DNA of 64,000 bases from Gammaproteobacteria bacterium (GCA_022823405.1 JAJDXD010000108.1:1-64000); one strand, 5' to 3'. Positions 27,837 through 37,814 are shown, numbered from the stretch's first letter. Notes: generated by a model not told the origin, from the letters alone. Numbers and translations are program-made.

Positions 27837-29185
27837 ATGGTGGTGATACCGATACGATTGCTGCCGTATCAACACCCGCCGGCGTGGGTGGCATTGGAAT
27901 TGTTCGTCTTTCCGGACCCGATTCAGCAGAAATCGCAACCCGCCTGAGTAGTTCGGTACCGGCGCCGAGAAACGCCGGCTATCGTATTTTCTGCGATGCC
28001 GAGGGTGGTGAAATTGACCGGGGAATATTGCTTTATTTTCCAGCACCAAACTCCTACACTGGCGAGGACGTTGTTGAATTTCAATGTCACGGCGGCCCGG
28101 TGGTGCTTGGTATGCTGTTGGCAAGAGTGCTTGATTTAGGCGCTCGCACTGCTGAACCTGGGGAATTCACCCGTCGTGCTTTTTTGAACTCGAAAATGGA
28201 CCTCGCCCAGGCTGAGGCGGTTGTCGATTTGATCAACAGTTCGACTGAAGCTGCGGCACGTTGTGCACTGCGTTCGCTAAAGGGAGACTTTTCTGAAAAA
28301 GTATCTCAAATCATGGATCAACTGCAGAATCTGCGAATCTATGTTGAATCTGCCATTGATTTTCCGGACGAAGAGATTGATTTTCTGGATGATCAGCAAC
28401 TGATCACGTCAGTAGTTGGGATTAGAAATGAACTTGCCGATCTGTTGGATTCTGCAGAGAGGGGAAAGGTGATGCGCGAGGGGATGGAAGTCGTCATTGC
28501 GGGGTTGCCCAATGCTGGAAAGTCAAGCCTGCTAAACCAACTCGCCGGTCTTGAGCGCTCAATTGTGACACCCTATGCCGGAACCACCCGGGATACGGTG
28601 GATCTTGTCGTTGACATTGAGGGTCTGGCGGTTGGCCTGACGGATACTGCTGGTCTTCGCGTTAGTGACAATCCCGTCGAACAAGAAGGTATATCACGCG
28701 CTTGGCAAAGCATCGGTGATGCAGACCTCGTACTGTATCTGATAGATGTTACGCAAGACATCAGTGACACGGACCGTGAAAATTTGGGCAAAATAGAAGA
28801 TTCTAAATTGTTGATTGTGTGGAATAAAATAGATCTTGATGATTCTTTTGTTCCATCTCCAACCGGATGTCAGGCGAATGAGGTCGCAATATCCGCCAAG
28901 AATGCATTCGGGATTGATGCAATTCGCGACCACATTCGGGTCTTCGCAGGCATTACAGCAAGCGATGAAGGTATGTTTCTTGCACGAAGGCGACACCTTG
29001 AGGCGATTGAAAATGCGCTGAGTTATGTGGTCAGTGCGCATGCTGCGCTCAGTAATAATCAGTCTGGAGAACTGGCGGCACAGGATTTGCGAGATGCAAT
29101 GGATGAGCTTGGCAAAATTGTTGGCATTCGATCAGCCGATGAGTTGCTAGGTGAAATATTTGCCAGCTTTTGTATCGGGAAATAG
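27803..29185 (+). CDS. mnmE: tRNA modification GTPase MnmE
   Basis: 460 residues with an N-terminal tetrahydrofolate-binding domain (TIAAVSTPAGVGGIGIVRLSG), a helical domain, and an inserted G domain: GLPNAGKSSLLNQL (P-loop), DTAGLR, NKID (WNKID). The C-terminus FCIGK has the catalytic cysteine of the family. With MnmG it makes the cmnm5U34 modification of tRNA wobble uridine. The only usual start codon before the conserved sequence is GTG 27803, giving a 34-base overlap with yidC and a leader of about 16 residues that is longer than typical; a non-standard ATT start further in cannot be excluded. mnmG is normally next but is displaced 4.3 kb here by the two following genes. Confidence 0.94.
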   Translation: MVYHPQTDRGIDGGDTDTIAAVSTPAGVGGIGIVRLSGPDSAEIATRLSSSVPAPRNAGYRIFCDAEGGEIDRGILLYFPAPNSYTGEDVVEFQCHGGPVVLGMLLARVLDLGARTAEPGEFTRRAFLNSKMDLAQAEAVVDLINSSTEAAARCALRSLKGDFSEKVSQIMDQLQNLRIYVESAIDFPDEEIDFLDDQQLITSVVGIRNELADLLDSAERGKVMREGMEVVIAGLPNAGKSSLLNQLAGLERSIVTPYAGTTRDTVDLVVDIEGLAVGLTDTAGLRVSDNPVEQEGISRAWQSIGDADLVLYLIDVTQDISDTDRENLGKIEDSKLLIVWNKIDLDDSFVPSPTGCQANEVAISAKNAFGIDAIRDHIRVFAGITASDEGMFLARRRHLEAIENALSYVVSAHAALSNNQSGELAAQDLRDAMDELGKIVGIRSADELLGEIFASFCIGK

Positions 29186-29215
29186 AGCGAACTCATCAAA
29201 TTGGGAGTAAACTAT

Positions 29216-30184
29216 TTGAAAACCCCTGCAAGGAAAAAGCCTACCATCAGTGCAAAAATGCGAAAAAATCAATCAGAACGAATTTTGATCCAGATTGCTG
29301 TTGTTCTGGCCCTTCTTGTTGCCGTCGTCATATGGCAATTCGATTATCTGTCGGATTTGTATATTGAAAATCAACTCACCAGAGTTGGGTGGGTGATCAA
29401 TAGCGCAATCTTGGTATTGTTTTTGGTTGGGATGGGGCGGATGATCCATCTTTTTGTTCACTACCGGAAGGAAGAAGTGGCGATGAATGCTTTTTCCAGT
29501 GCCATCGCCTCCGGAAGGGAAGAAGATATAGGGGATGTCCTGCCGAAAGATTCCATCATTGGTCAGCGTTATTGGACCATCGCTGGATTTTTCAGAGCAC
29601 GAACTGAAATCAACCACAATGCGCTAGCTTCAACGTTGCTCGCCCGAGAGACGAGCAAGACAAGTTTTGTCAAATTTATCAATAACATACTGATTTTGGC
29701 AGGTGTCTTTGGTACGATTGTATCGCTGACCGTAGCACTGCTCGGCGCATCGACGGCAATGTCGGCAACAGAAAGTTTGCGCGGCATTGATATTGTGATT
29801 CATGGAATGTCGACCGCGCTCTCAACGACGATGACTGCGATTGTGTCATATTTTATGTTCGGGTATTTTTACCTGAAGTTACTCGACACCCAGTCTTACA
29901 TCCTGGGTTGGGTAGAGCATGAGACTGCAACTCAGATGATTCCGCGCTATCAGGTTGCAACCCGTTCACCAGAGCAGGCATTGAGTGAGATGTTGGCCAG
30001 CACGGTTGAGACGATCGACAAATTCAATTCCTTCATCAATCAAATTCAGTCCCTTGGTGTCGCGCAAAAGGAGATGCTGGATAATTTTGAAAAGCTCAAC
30101 GAACAGAACATGCATTTGCTAAGTGATATTCGGAGCATTCTGCGAGCTGGTTTCCGTTTGCGGGACGATTCCAATTCTGATTAG
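29216..30184 (+). CDS. MotA/TolQ/ExbB-type proton channel protein
   Basis: 322 residues from TTG 29216, chosen because GGGAG at 29203-29207 lies eight bases upstream; a TTG at 29201 and an ATG at 29258 are alternatives. Four membrane segments are visible (about residues 22-41, 56-78, 145-173 and 187-220). The last two carry the family pattern: GVFGTIVSLTVALLG, then GMSTALSTTMTAIVSYFMFG with the polar Thr pair. TolQ, ExbB and MotA use this pair of helices as the ring of a proton-driven motor. The C-terminal 80 residues are amphipathic helix. The next gene, 22 bases on, encodes the matching single-span partner. Confidence 0.82.
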   Translation: MKTPARKKPTISAKMRKNQSERILIQIAVVLALLVAVVIWQFDYLSDLYIENQLTRVGWVINSAILVLFLVGMGRMIHLFVHYRKEEVAMNAFSSAIASGREEDIGDVLPKDSIIGQRYWTIAGFFRARTEINHNALASTLLARETSKTSFVKFINNILILAGVFGTIVSLTVALLGASTAMSATESLRGIDIVIHGMSTALSTTMTAIVSYFMFGYFYLKLLDTQSYILGWVEHETATQMIPRYQVATRSPEQALSEMLASTVETIDKFNSFINQIQSLGVAQKEMLDNFEKLNEQNMHLLSDIRSILRAGFRLRDDSNSD

Positions 30185-30206
30185 GAGCTAAGGTCCAACC
30201 ACCGTT

Positions 30207-33107
30207 ATGACGGGGAACTCTGGCGGATTCGTTGACCTGCGCGTTCACCGCGCCACTGAAAGTAGTCATTCTGACGACAGTATCTGGCCATCATTTACTG
30301 ACATCATGATGGTCATTGTGATGATATTTCTTATGGCGGCGGTTATTTTCATGCTGCGTAATATCCAGTTAGGCGAAGATATGGAACTCGCTTCTGAGGC
30401 GCGCAGCCAGGCTATTTCGGAAACTGAGTCTTTACGAGAGAGAGCCACCTATCTTGCTGAAATTATTGAACAAACCAAAGAGCAACTCAGTCTCACAGAG
30501 TTTCAAAAGGCAGAACTTGAGCAATTGTCAAAAGAACGTGGCGCCCGAATTTCTGAACTGGAAATTGAAACCGCTGAACTCTATCAAGTCCAACAGCAGC
30601 TTGACGCTGAAGTCAGCAGCTTAACCAAGAGTCTTCAGGAGATTCGAGGCCATCGCGATCAGTTGACAGAACAAGTCAGTTCGATGAACCTGACCATAAC
30701 TGAGCTGAATTCGCTGATCGAAACACGAGCGGAAGAACTGGAAACACTGCAAACAGGTCTTCTTGATAAGCAGAACCAGTTGGCGGCTCTGGAAGAGCAT
30801 TTAAGCCAGCGAAGCAGTGAAGTGGAGGAGTTGCGTCTCACTCTCGCCGATCTACAGGCACTTGAGACAGAACAGCGCAATCAGATTGCAGTACTTGAAA
30901 AAGTCAGAGCGGAAAGCGAAGTCAAAATTCAAGACTTGATTGCTGAATCGGGCCTGAAGGACGAACAGATTGCTGCGCTATCTGAGGCCACAAAGCAGCA
31001 GAGTGCCGAGTTGGCAGAGCGGTTGACTGAGTTGGAAGAACTGGAACAGGCGTATAGCGAGAGTCTTGCAGCGGTGGAGGAACTTCGCACCGGTCTGGTC
31101 AGTCGAGAGGATGAAATCCAGAGTTTGAAACTTGCCAGTGCACAGTTGCAGGGTGTTGTAGAGCAATTGGAGGCCGTTAGACTGGAACAAGGGCTGACTA
31201 TTGAACGCCAACAGGAGTCACAGGCACAGTTGCGCGAAACATTAACACAGCGAGCTGCTGAAATTTCCGATATCGAGCGTCAGCTAAACGTTAAATCAGA
31301 CCAGGTAGTTCAGTTAACTGAATCGCAAATCGGATTGCTAAGGGATCTTGAAGCTCTTCAGGTGGACCATGCGGAAAGTGAACGCATCATTGAATCCCAG
31401 CAGCAGGAGCTTGCGTCATTGCAGGCTTTACAAGCTGAACAGCTGACAGAACTCACTCAAGCAGAAGCGCAATTCCTTGAACAGGAGCGCGAACTGGTAC
31501 GAACCAAGTCCGAATTGGATCGAGCGTTGACAGATTTACAGCAAGTGAGGTTATCAAGTGCGGCATTAAGTGAGACTCAACAGGCCGACATAGCGAGACT
31601 GACTGAGTCTGAGACGCAAAGCGCCCTGACTATCGAACGTCAGCAGCAGGAGCTTGCATCGCTACAGGCACTGTACGCTGAACGCTTGGCGGAACTCAAT
31701 CGAATAGAGGAGAATTTTCTCGACCGAGAGCGTGAACTGGCGCGAACAAAGTCTCAATTGGACGAGGTGTTGAGCCAATTGCAGCAAGTGAAGATTACCA
31801 GCGCAGCATTGAGCGATACCCAGCAGGCTGACATAACGAGACTGACTGAGTCTGAGACACAGAGCGCACTGACTATCGAACGTCAGCAGCAGGAACTTGC
31901 ATCGCTACAGGCGCTGTACGATGAAAGGCTTGTAGAGTTGAATCGAGTTGAAGCAGAGTTTATAGCGAGGGATCGGGACCTGGTTCGTACTCAATCGGAG
32001 CTAGAAGCAGCGTTAGAGGAATTGCAGAAGGTTCGATTGGCCAGTGCAGCCTTGAGTGAAAGCCAGAAAGCCGACATCGCTCGTCTGACTGAATCTGAGT
32101 CACAGAGTACGCAGACCATAGAAAGCCAGAAACAGGAACTTGCCGCGCTACAGGCGCTCTACACAGAACGTTTGGCTGATCTTGGTCGGATGGAGTCGGA
32201 ATTCATTGAAAACGAGCGTAGTCTGGCGCGATTACAGGAACAGATGGTGTCCGCAGTTGAAATGATTAGTTCCTTGAGACTGGATCTACAGGAGCGCAAC
32301 GACAAGATCAATTCTCTTAATGCGAAAGTTGCCACACTAAGTGACGAAGTCAGCGCGCTAAGCACTTCCAGCGATGAGTCAAAAAGTCAAATAGATCAAT
32401 TACTAACAGATAAATTACAGGACCAGAACCGAATCGCCCAACAGCAGCAGCAACTGGTGGAACTTGAGCGGACGATACAGCAGATAACGATTGAAAATGA
32501 AGACTTGCTGCGAGAGCTTGACTACAGTCGCAGGTTGCAGGCGGACCGACAACAGCAGTTTGAAACTCTGCAATCTGTAATGGCGCAATTGAGTGCTGAT
32601 TTAAAGACTCGGGACGAAAGGATTGAAAGTCTGCAGACAGAGAAGGAAGAATTGTTTCAGACGGGTGTGAAAAGCGACCACGAAATTACCGAATTGCGCG
32701 AGGCCTATCAGCAGCGGCTGGCAGAATTGGCCAATCTACAAACCGCATTGACATCAAGAAGTGGTGAAGTTGAACAGCTTCAAAGTGAAATTGTTGAACT
32801 TCAGGAGGAGCGTCAAATTCTATTGCGGCCTGCGCGAAGTCCAGTTAACCGCTATGTTGTCGATGTGATATTCAACAAGTCACTTGAAGGTCAAAACGTA
32901 TTTCACTATCGGTTGCCAGGTGAGGCTGCCGCAGTTCGTGTATCGCGCGAGGAGCTTGAAGCAGTATTGGCACGACTCAAAAGAGAGCGGTCAGAAGGTC
33001 TTTACACCAGAGTAATTTTTCCTGATGAGGACAGGTTGACTTTTTCTGAAGCCTGGGCCTTTACTCAACATATTCAGTCGAACTACGACTACTACTCCAA
33101 TCAATGA
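30207..33107 (+). CDS. Single-span MotB/TolR-like protein with giant coiled coil
   Basis: 966 residues. After 26 residues comes one membrane segment, SIWPSFTDIMMVIVMIFLMA, with Asp32 just inside it. This is where MotB, TolR and ExbD have their proton-accepting Asp. Residues 55 to about 870 are almost wholly Gln/Glu/Leu-rich coiled coil, with three tandem 81-residue repeats and a partial fourth. The last 90 residues form a different, globular-looking domain (NRYVVDVIFNKSLEGQNVF ... RVIFPDEDRLTFSEAWAFTQHI), which could be a degenerate TolR/ExbD-like periplasmic domain; that is inference. Together with the preceding channel gene it looks like a motor and lever arm. No peptidoglycan-binding OmpA motif is seen. 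Function unknown. Confidence 0.8.
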   Translation: MTGNSGGFVDLRVHRATESSHSDDSIWPSFTDIMMVIVMIFLMAAVIFMLRNIQLGEDMELASEARSQAISETESLRERATYLAEIIEQTKEQLSLTEFQKAELEQLSKERGARISELEIETAELYQVQQQLDAEVSSLTKSLQEIRGHRDQLTEQVSSMNLTITELNSLIETRAEELETLQTGLLDKQNQLAALEEHLSQRSSEVEELRLTLADLQALETEQRNQIAVLEKVRAESEVKIQDLIAESGLKDEQIAALSEATKQQSAELAERLTELEELEQAYSESLAAVEELRTGLVSREDEIQSLKLASAQLQGVVEQLEAVRLEQGLTIERQQESQAQLRETLTQRAAEISDIERQLNVKSDQVVQLTESQIGLLRDLEALQVDHAESERIIESQQQELASLQALQAEQLTELTQAEAQFLEQERELVRTKSELDRALTDLQQVRLSSAALSETQQADIARLTESETQSALTIERQQQELASLQALYAERLAELNRIEENFLDRERELARTKSQLDEVLSQLQQVKITSAALSDTQQADITRLTESETQSALTIERQQQELASLQALYDERLVELNRVEAEFIARDRDLVRTQSELEAALEELQKVRLASAALSESQKADIARLTESESQSTQTIESQKQELAALQALYTERLADLGRMESEFIENERSLARLQEQMVSAVEMISSLRLDLQERNDKINSLNAKVATLSDEVSALSTSSDESKSQIDQLLTDKLQDQNRIAQQQQQLVELERTIQQITIENEDLLRELDYSRRLQADRQQQFETLQSVMAQLSADLKTRDERIESLQTEKEELFQTGVKSDHEITELREAYQQRLAELANLQTALTSRSGEVEQLQSEIVELQEERQILLRPARSPVNRYVVDVIFNKSLEGQNVFHYRLPGEAAAVRVSREELEAVLARLKRERSEGLYTRVIFPDEDRLTFSEAWAFTQHIQSNYDYYSNQ
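31386..32230 (+). repeat. Tandem 243-bp (81-residue) coding repeats
   Basis: Units start at 31386, 31629 and 31872, with a partial fourth from 32115. Each begins with a (T/I)IE(R/S)Q(Q/K)QELASLQAL phrase and ends with QADIARLTESETQS. Units two and three are near-identical over long DNA stretches (for example the block at 31641 and its copy at 31884). 81 residues equals ten heptads plus one hendecad, so a continuous coiled coil is preserved through each copy. Confidence 0.92.
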
Positions 33108-33499
33108 CAAACTGGAGTATCGTCTTCAGCTTCGTCCAGTCACCAGTGATATAGTGATAAGATATTGATAATAAAGACTAATGATGCCATTACTTTGCGA
33201 TTAAACGGCATCGGTTGAAAATTATTATGGCAGGCAAAAAGCGTAAGCCAGGCTCTACTGGGTAATCTCAGTTGAAATTGAAGCATTCAGAGAATTGAAT
33301 TTGGTGGATAATGCACAATCCGAACCGCGGGTTCAACCGCAAGACTTGAAGAACTGTCGCTTAATGTCCTAATTTCAAGTATTTACGCATCACTTAACAG
33401 ACCTCGTTACATGACTAGATTCACGTTCAGCAATATTAAAGGCTCCTGTCCTGCGAGTCTGGGGTGTGTTGCACCTTTATTCGAGTTGGGAGCATCGTC
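33108..33499. other. Intergenic region before mnmG
   Basis: 392 bases without a credible gene. It separates the coiled-coil gene from mnmG and should contain the promoter for mnmG-rsmG-parAB. A 13-codon open reading beginning ATGGCAGGCAAAAAGCG near 33225 is too short to support. No hairpin with a T run was recognised. Confidence 0.4.
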
Positions 33500-35395
33500 A
33501 TGCCGTCAATGATGAATTACGATGTCGTTGTTGTGGGTGGTGGTCATGCCGGTGCTGAAGCCGCGATGGCCGCGGCTCGGACTGGTAGTCGTACACTGCT
33601 ATTGACCCAAAACATTGAAACCATTGGACAAATGTCCTGTAATCCAGCAATTGGCGGAATCGGCAAGGGACATATCGTTCGTGAAATTGATGCACTGGGT
33701 GGTCTCATGGCGCATGCGACCGACCGTAGCGGGATTCAGTTTCGTCGGTTAAATGTTCGAAAAGGGCCGGCGGTACGCGCCACGAGAGCCCAGACAGATC
33801 GGTCGCTTTACCGATCGGCTGTTCGAAAGATGTTGGAAGAGCAGGACAATCTGACCTTTTTTCAGCAGGAAGTCGATGATCTGGTGATTGATGGTGATCG
33901 CGTGACGGGTGTGGTTACCCGATTTGGTGTTCAAATAAGCGCTAGAAGCGTGGTTCTTGCGACAGGCACTTTTCTAGGCGGTATTTTGCATGTCGGTCTT
34001 CAGCAGCGAAGTGGAGGCCGTGCCGGCGATGCACCGTCGAATCGGCTGGCTGTCAGGTTGCGAGACATGATGTTCCACGTGGAACGTCTCAAAACCGGTA
34101 CGCCTCCCCGAATCGATGGTCGAACCATTGATTATTCAAGACTGATTGAGCAGCCCGGCGATCAACCAACACTGGTATTTTCTTTTATCGGCTCTGTCGA
34201 TGAGCATCCGCGTCAGGTATCCTGCCATATCGCTCGTACCAACGAGAGGACGCACGACATCATTCGCAAGCATTTGCATGAATCGGCGATGTACGGTGGT
34301 GCTATCGACTCTATTGGACCGCGCTACTGTCCGTCAGTCGAAGACAAGGTGGTTCGATTTGCGGAACGCACCTCTCATCAGATCTTTGTTGAGCCCGAAG
34401 GTCTTGATTCATATGAAATTTATCCAAACGGAATTTCAACTAGCCTGCCTTTTGAAGCACAGTGTGACTTTGTCAAATCCATCGAAGGCTTTGAAAATGC
34501 AGTGATTACTCGTCCAGGTTATGCGATTGAGTACGACTTTTTGGACCCGCGGGATCTGCACCCAAGTCTCGAAACAAAAGTTCTTGGCGGGCTTTTTTTC
34601 GCAGGCCAGATCAACGGTACAACTGGCTATGAAGAAGCCGCGTGCCAGGGCTTGATTGCTGGACTTAATGCCTCCCGACAGGCTCAGGACATGGAGACAT
34701 GGTGGCCCAGGCGAGATCAGGCTTATATAGGCGTGCTTATCGACGATCTGGTGACGAAAGGTGCCGATGAACCCTATCGTATGTTTACCTCGCGTGCAGA
34801 GAATCGACTGCTGCTGCGTGAAGACAATGCGGACCTTCGTTTGACCGAAATAGGGCGTGAAATTGGGCTGGTAGACAATCGACGCTGGAAAATATTCAAC
34901 AATAAGCGTAACTTACTTGAGAGTGAACGTTCCCGCCTTGAGGCTGTTAAAGTTACACCAACGGCTGATACACAGGCGGTCAGCGAAAAAATCATGGGCC
35001 GTGCATTGACGAGTGAAACAACGCTGTATGCTCTTCTGAGAGATCCCGAAGTGAACTACGACGCAATTATGCAGCTTCCAGGCGCCGGTGATCCGATTAC
35101 TGACCGCTCAGTGCAGGAACAGCTTGAAATAGAAGCGCGTTATGAAGGCTACATTCAGCGTCAAAAAACGGCGCTTCGTAAAACAATGAAGCTGGAAAGT
35201 GTCGATTTACCCTCAGCCATTGACTATTTTAGAGTCCATGGACTGTCGAATGAGGTGCGGCAGAAGTTGGACCGGCATCGTCCACAGAATTTAGGTCTTG
35301 CATCCAGAATCCCTGGTGTTACACCAGCAGCGGTATCGGCTCTGGCCGTACACCTGAAAAAAGAGACCATGCAAAAACCCGAACCGGTGACTTAA
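33500..35395 (+). CDS. mnmG: tRNA uridine 5-carboxymethylaminomethyl modification enzyme MnmG
   Basis: 631 residues from ATG 33500, supported by the Shine-Dalgarno GGGAG at 33488-33492; ATGs at 33509 and 33512 are alternatives. The FAD-binding N-terminus reads [21 protein letters not shown]. Family signatures follow: [62 protein letters not shown] and [20 protein letters not shown]. The C-terminal helical domain that contacts MnmE is present. It works with MnmE on tRNA wobble uridine. A parS-like site lies within this gene. rsmG follows after 16 bases. Confidence 0.96.
   Translation: MPSMMNYDVVVVGGGHAGAEAAMAAARTGSRTLLLTQNIETIGQMSCNPAIGGIGKGHIVREIDALGGLMAHATDRSGIQFRRLNVRKGPAVRATRAQTDRSLYRSAVRKMLEEQDNLTFFQQEVDDLVIDGDRVTGVVTRFGVQISARSVVLATGTFLGGILHVGLQQRSGGRAGDAPSNRLAVRLRDMMFHVERLKTGTPPRIDGRTIDYSRLIEQPGDQPTLVFSFIGSVDEHPRQVSCHIARTNERTHDIIRKHLHESAMYGGAIDSIGPRYCPSVEDKVVRFAERTSHQIFVEPEGLDSYEIYPNGISTSLPFEAQCDFVKSIEGFENAVITRPGYAIEYDFLDPRDLHPSLETKVLGGLFFAGQINGTTGYEEAACQGLIAGLNASRQAQDMETWWPRRDQAYIGVLIDDLVTKGADEPYRMFTSRAENRLLLREDNADLRLTEIGREIGLVDNRRWKIFNNKRNLLESERSRLEAVKVTPTADTQAVSEKIMGRALTSETTLYALLRDPEVNYDAIMQLPGAGDPITDRSVQEQLEIEARYEGYIQRQKTALRKTMKLESVDLPSAIDYFRVHGLSNEVRQKLDRHRPQNLGLASRIPGVTPAAVSALAVHLKKETMQKPEPVT
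34071..34086. promoter_or_regulatory. parS-like ParB-binding site within mnmG
   Basis: TGTTCCACGTGGAACG matches the palindromic parS consensus TGTTnCACGTGnAACA at every defined position but the last. It lies 2 kb upstream of parAB and about 10 kb from the probable oriC, the region where chromosomal parS sites cluster. The host codons encode MFHVERL. Confidence 0.8.
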
Positions 35396-35411
35396 CGGTA
35401 ATCTTTGAAAT

Positions 35412-36125
35412 ATGGTCCGTTCAGCGGAACTTGGTGAAACCTCAGAACGGCTGGCTCAACAGGCAAGGGAAGAGGCCTGTGGCAACGATGCGCATGTTAC
35501 TATGGCAAATCGAATGCGGCAAGCATCGTCGATGATGTCATTGGATCTGACCGACGGACAAATTGAGTGCGCCATAGCGTATTCCGAACTTCTGCTCAGG
35601 TGGAATCTGCGCAGGAATCTGACAGCGATTCGAACACTGGAGGGTGTTGTAATTAAACACTTTTTAGATAGTCTAGCGATCGTTGGACACATTCAGGGTC
35701 AGCGTATTATTGATATTGGTAGCGGTGCGGGTTTTCCAGGCATTGCGGTGGCTTTGGTGAGGCCAAATATTCAGGTTGTGTTGCTGGATGCAAAAGGCAA
35801 AAAAGTGCAGTTTCTGCGTCATGCCATCGCAAAATTTGGATTTGATAATGTTGAGGTTGTTCACCAGCGCATTCAGAATTATTCCTCCAGAGGCGGTTTC
35901 GACACTGCGCTGGTCAGGAGTCTTGGTTCACTTTCTGCGATTGCGGAATTTGCGTTACCAGTATTAACCAAGCGCGGCAGGGTGATTGCAATGAAAGGGA
36001 AAAAGCCTGAGGCGGAACTCGCAGCGCTCAAAATACCCTGTCGAGTGGAAGTTAAAAAAGTCGATGTGCCCTACCTTGATAGCGATCGCCACTGCGTGAT
36101 ATTGAAACACCCAGTTCAGTCGTGA
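35412..36125 (+). CDS. rsmG: 16S rRNA (guanine-527 N7) methyltransferase
   Basis: 237 residues if the ATG at 35412 is used. The conserved part begins around residue 41 (MMSLDLTDGQIE), so starts at 35502 or 35514 giving about 205 residues, the usual length, are equally possible; no clear ribosome-binding site decides. Motifs: LLLRWNLRRNLTAIR, HFLDSLAI, and the SAM loop IIDIGSGAGFPGIAVALVRP, then ALVRSLGSL. RsmG methylates G527 of 16S rRNA; its loss gives low-level streptomycin resistance. It precedes parA by 10 bases. Confidence 0.94.
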   Translation: MVRSAELGETSERLAQQAREEACGNDAHVTMANRMRQASSMMSLDLTDGQIECAIAYSELLLRWNLRRNLTAIRTLEGVVIKHFLDSLAIVGHIQGQRIIDIGSGAGFPGIAVALVRPNIQVVLLDAKGKKVQFLRHAIAKFGFDNVEVVHQRIQNYSSRGGFDTALVRSLGSLSAIAEFALPVLTKRGRVIAMKGKKPEAELAALKIPCRVEVKKVDVPYLDSDRHCVILKHPVQS

Positions 36126-36135
36126 GGATTGAATT

Positions 36136-36903
36136 ATGAACAGCGTAATCGCAGTTGCGAGTCAGAAAGGCGGTGTCGGCAAAACAACAACAGCGATCAA
36201 TGTCGCAGCCACGCTTGCCAGAGCCAAGCGTAAGGTATTGGCCATTGATCTGGACCCGCAGGCCAATTTGACTACGGGTGTTGGAATTGACCCAGTAGAC
36301 GGCCAACGCGGTGTGTATGGAGCCTTGTTGGGTCTCGAATCTATTGAAGATGCCATCGTTTCCAATGAAGCGGGCTTTGATATTGTTCCAGCGAACAGGG
36401 ATCTTGCTGGCGCTCAAGTTGAGTTGATTACTGTACACCGACGCGAGTTCCAACTCAGGGATTCGCTAAGCAGCGTACGCAAAGAATATAATTGGATTCT
36501 GTTGGATTGCCCTCCATCCCTGAATATTGTGGTTATCAATGCAATGGTTGCTGCCGACAGTGTAATTATTCCTACACAGTGTGAATTTTTTGCATTGCAA
36601 GGGCTTGTTGAACTGCTTTCTACAATCAAAACTGTGCAGCGCAATTTCAATCCTGACCTTAAACTGAATGGCATTCTCAGAACTATGTATGACACTCGAA
36701 ATAAATTAAGCCGTGAAGTATCTGATCAGTTGAAGGCTCATTTTGATGCTAAACTGTACCGAACAATCATTCCTAGAAATGTGCGGCTTGCTGAGGCATC
36801 CAGTCACGGAAAATCTGTCCTTGAATACGATAAAAACTGTTTAGGAACAATAGCTTACATGGCGTTCGCGGGTGAGTTATTAAATCAGGAATCAGACATA
36901 TGA
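36136..36903 (+). CDS. parA: Chromosome-partitioning ATPase ParA/Soj
   Basis: 255 residues of the short chromosomal ParA type, lacking the N-terminal HTH of plasmid ParA. Deviant Walker A: ASQKGGVGKTTTAINVAATLA with the signature lysine. Walker A' AIDLDPQANLTTG and Walker B YNWILLDCPPSLN are clear. It forms an ATP-dependent gradient on the nucleoid that moves ParB-parS complexes. GAGGATT lies before the ATG. It overlaps parB by ATGA. Confidence 0.96.
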   Translation: MNSVIAVASQKGGVGKTTTAINVAATLARAKRKVLAIDLDPQANLTTGVGIDPVDGQRGVYGALLGLESIEDAIVSNEAGFDIVPANRDLAGAQVELITVHRREFQLRDSLSSVRKEYNWILLDCPPSLNIVVINAMVAADSVIIPTQCEFFALQGLVELLSTIKTVQRNFNPDLKLNGILRTMYDTRNKLSREVSDQLKAHFDAKLYRTIIPRNVRLAEASSHGKSVLEYDKNCLGTIAYMAFAGELLNQESDI

Positions 36904-37763
36904 CAAGCCGCGACAAGCTGGGCCGAGGTCTGGATGCATTGCTTGGCTCAGTCGAACCCAGTCACACGTTTTCTAAGCCCGGTCCAAGTGGTATCGAGAT
37001 GATTGCGATCGAAAAACTGCGGCCTGGGCCCTTTCAGCCTCGTACCCAGTTCAGCGAATCTTCAATCCGGGAACTCGCTGATTCGATCGTTGCGCATGGG
37101 ATTATTCAACCCATAGTTGTTCGCGCATCGGATGGTGATCAATACGACATTATCACTGGTGAGCGGCGCTGGCGTGCAGCACAGATGGCGGCGCAACATG
37201 AAGTACCGGTAATCGTGCGATCAATTGCAGATCAGGATGCGATGGCATTGGCGCTGATCGAAAATATTCAGCGCGAAGATCTCAATGTTACCGAAGTCGC
37301 CCGTCTTCTGAAGCGCCTCATTGATGAATTTGGCATGACGCACGCTGAAATTGCCGCCAGTGTCGGATTGTCGCGGGCATCGGTAACGAATCTAATCCGC
37401 TTGCTAAGTCTTACACAACCAGTATTTAATATGCTTGCTCAGAGCCAGATTGAAGCAGGACATGCGAAGGTGCTGTTAGCACTGAGCGATCAGGATCAAA
37501 TTGAGGCAGCTGGAATTGTGGTATCCAAGATGCTGTCGGTACGAAATACCGAAGACCTGGTCAAAAACTGGCACAAACGAAAATCGACGGGGGGTAAGCA
37601 GCAAAAAAGCAAGGTCGATGCCGATATATTGAACCTTGAACGCAAATTATCCGAACGTCTGGCGGCGAAAGTTACCATTCATGATCGAAAGGGCAAAGGG
37701 CACATTAAGATCAATTATCAAAACTTGGACGAATTGGATGGCGTCCTGGAACGGATTGGCTAA
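36900..37763 (+). CDS. parB: Chromosome-partitioning protein ParB
   Basis: 287 residues. N-terminal ParA-interacting sequence RDKLGRGLDALLG, then the CTPase/ParB-N domain with LRPGPFQPRTQFSESSIRELADSI and ITGERRWRAAQMA (GERRxR motif), followed by the HTH region (MTHAEIAASVGLSRASVTNLIRLL) that reads parS, and a C-terminal dimer domain. It binds the parS-like site in mnmG and spreads as a CTP clamp. It starts inside the parA stop (ATGA). Confidence 0.96.
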   Translation: MTSRDKLGRGLDALLGSVEPSHTFSKPGPSGIEMIAIEKLRPGPFQPRTQFSESSIRELADSIVAHGIIQPIVVRASDGDQYDIITGERRWRAAQMAAQHEVPVIVRSIADQDAMALALIENIQREDLNVTEVARLLKRLIDEFGMTHAEIAASVGLSRASVTNLIRLLSLTQPVFNMLAQSQIEAGHAKVLLALSDQDQIEAAGIVVSKMLSVRNTEDLVKNWHKRKSTGGKQQKSKVDADILNLERKLSERLAAKVTIHDRKGKGHIKINYQNLDELDGVLERIG

Positions 37764-37814
37764 TGGGTTTGTCAAACACTGCTGCTGAATCGCTGAACTA
37801 GAAGGGTCACTGTA

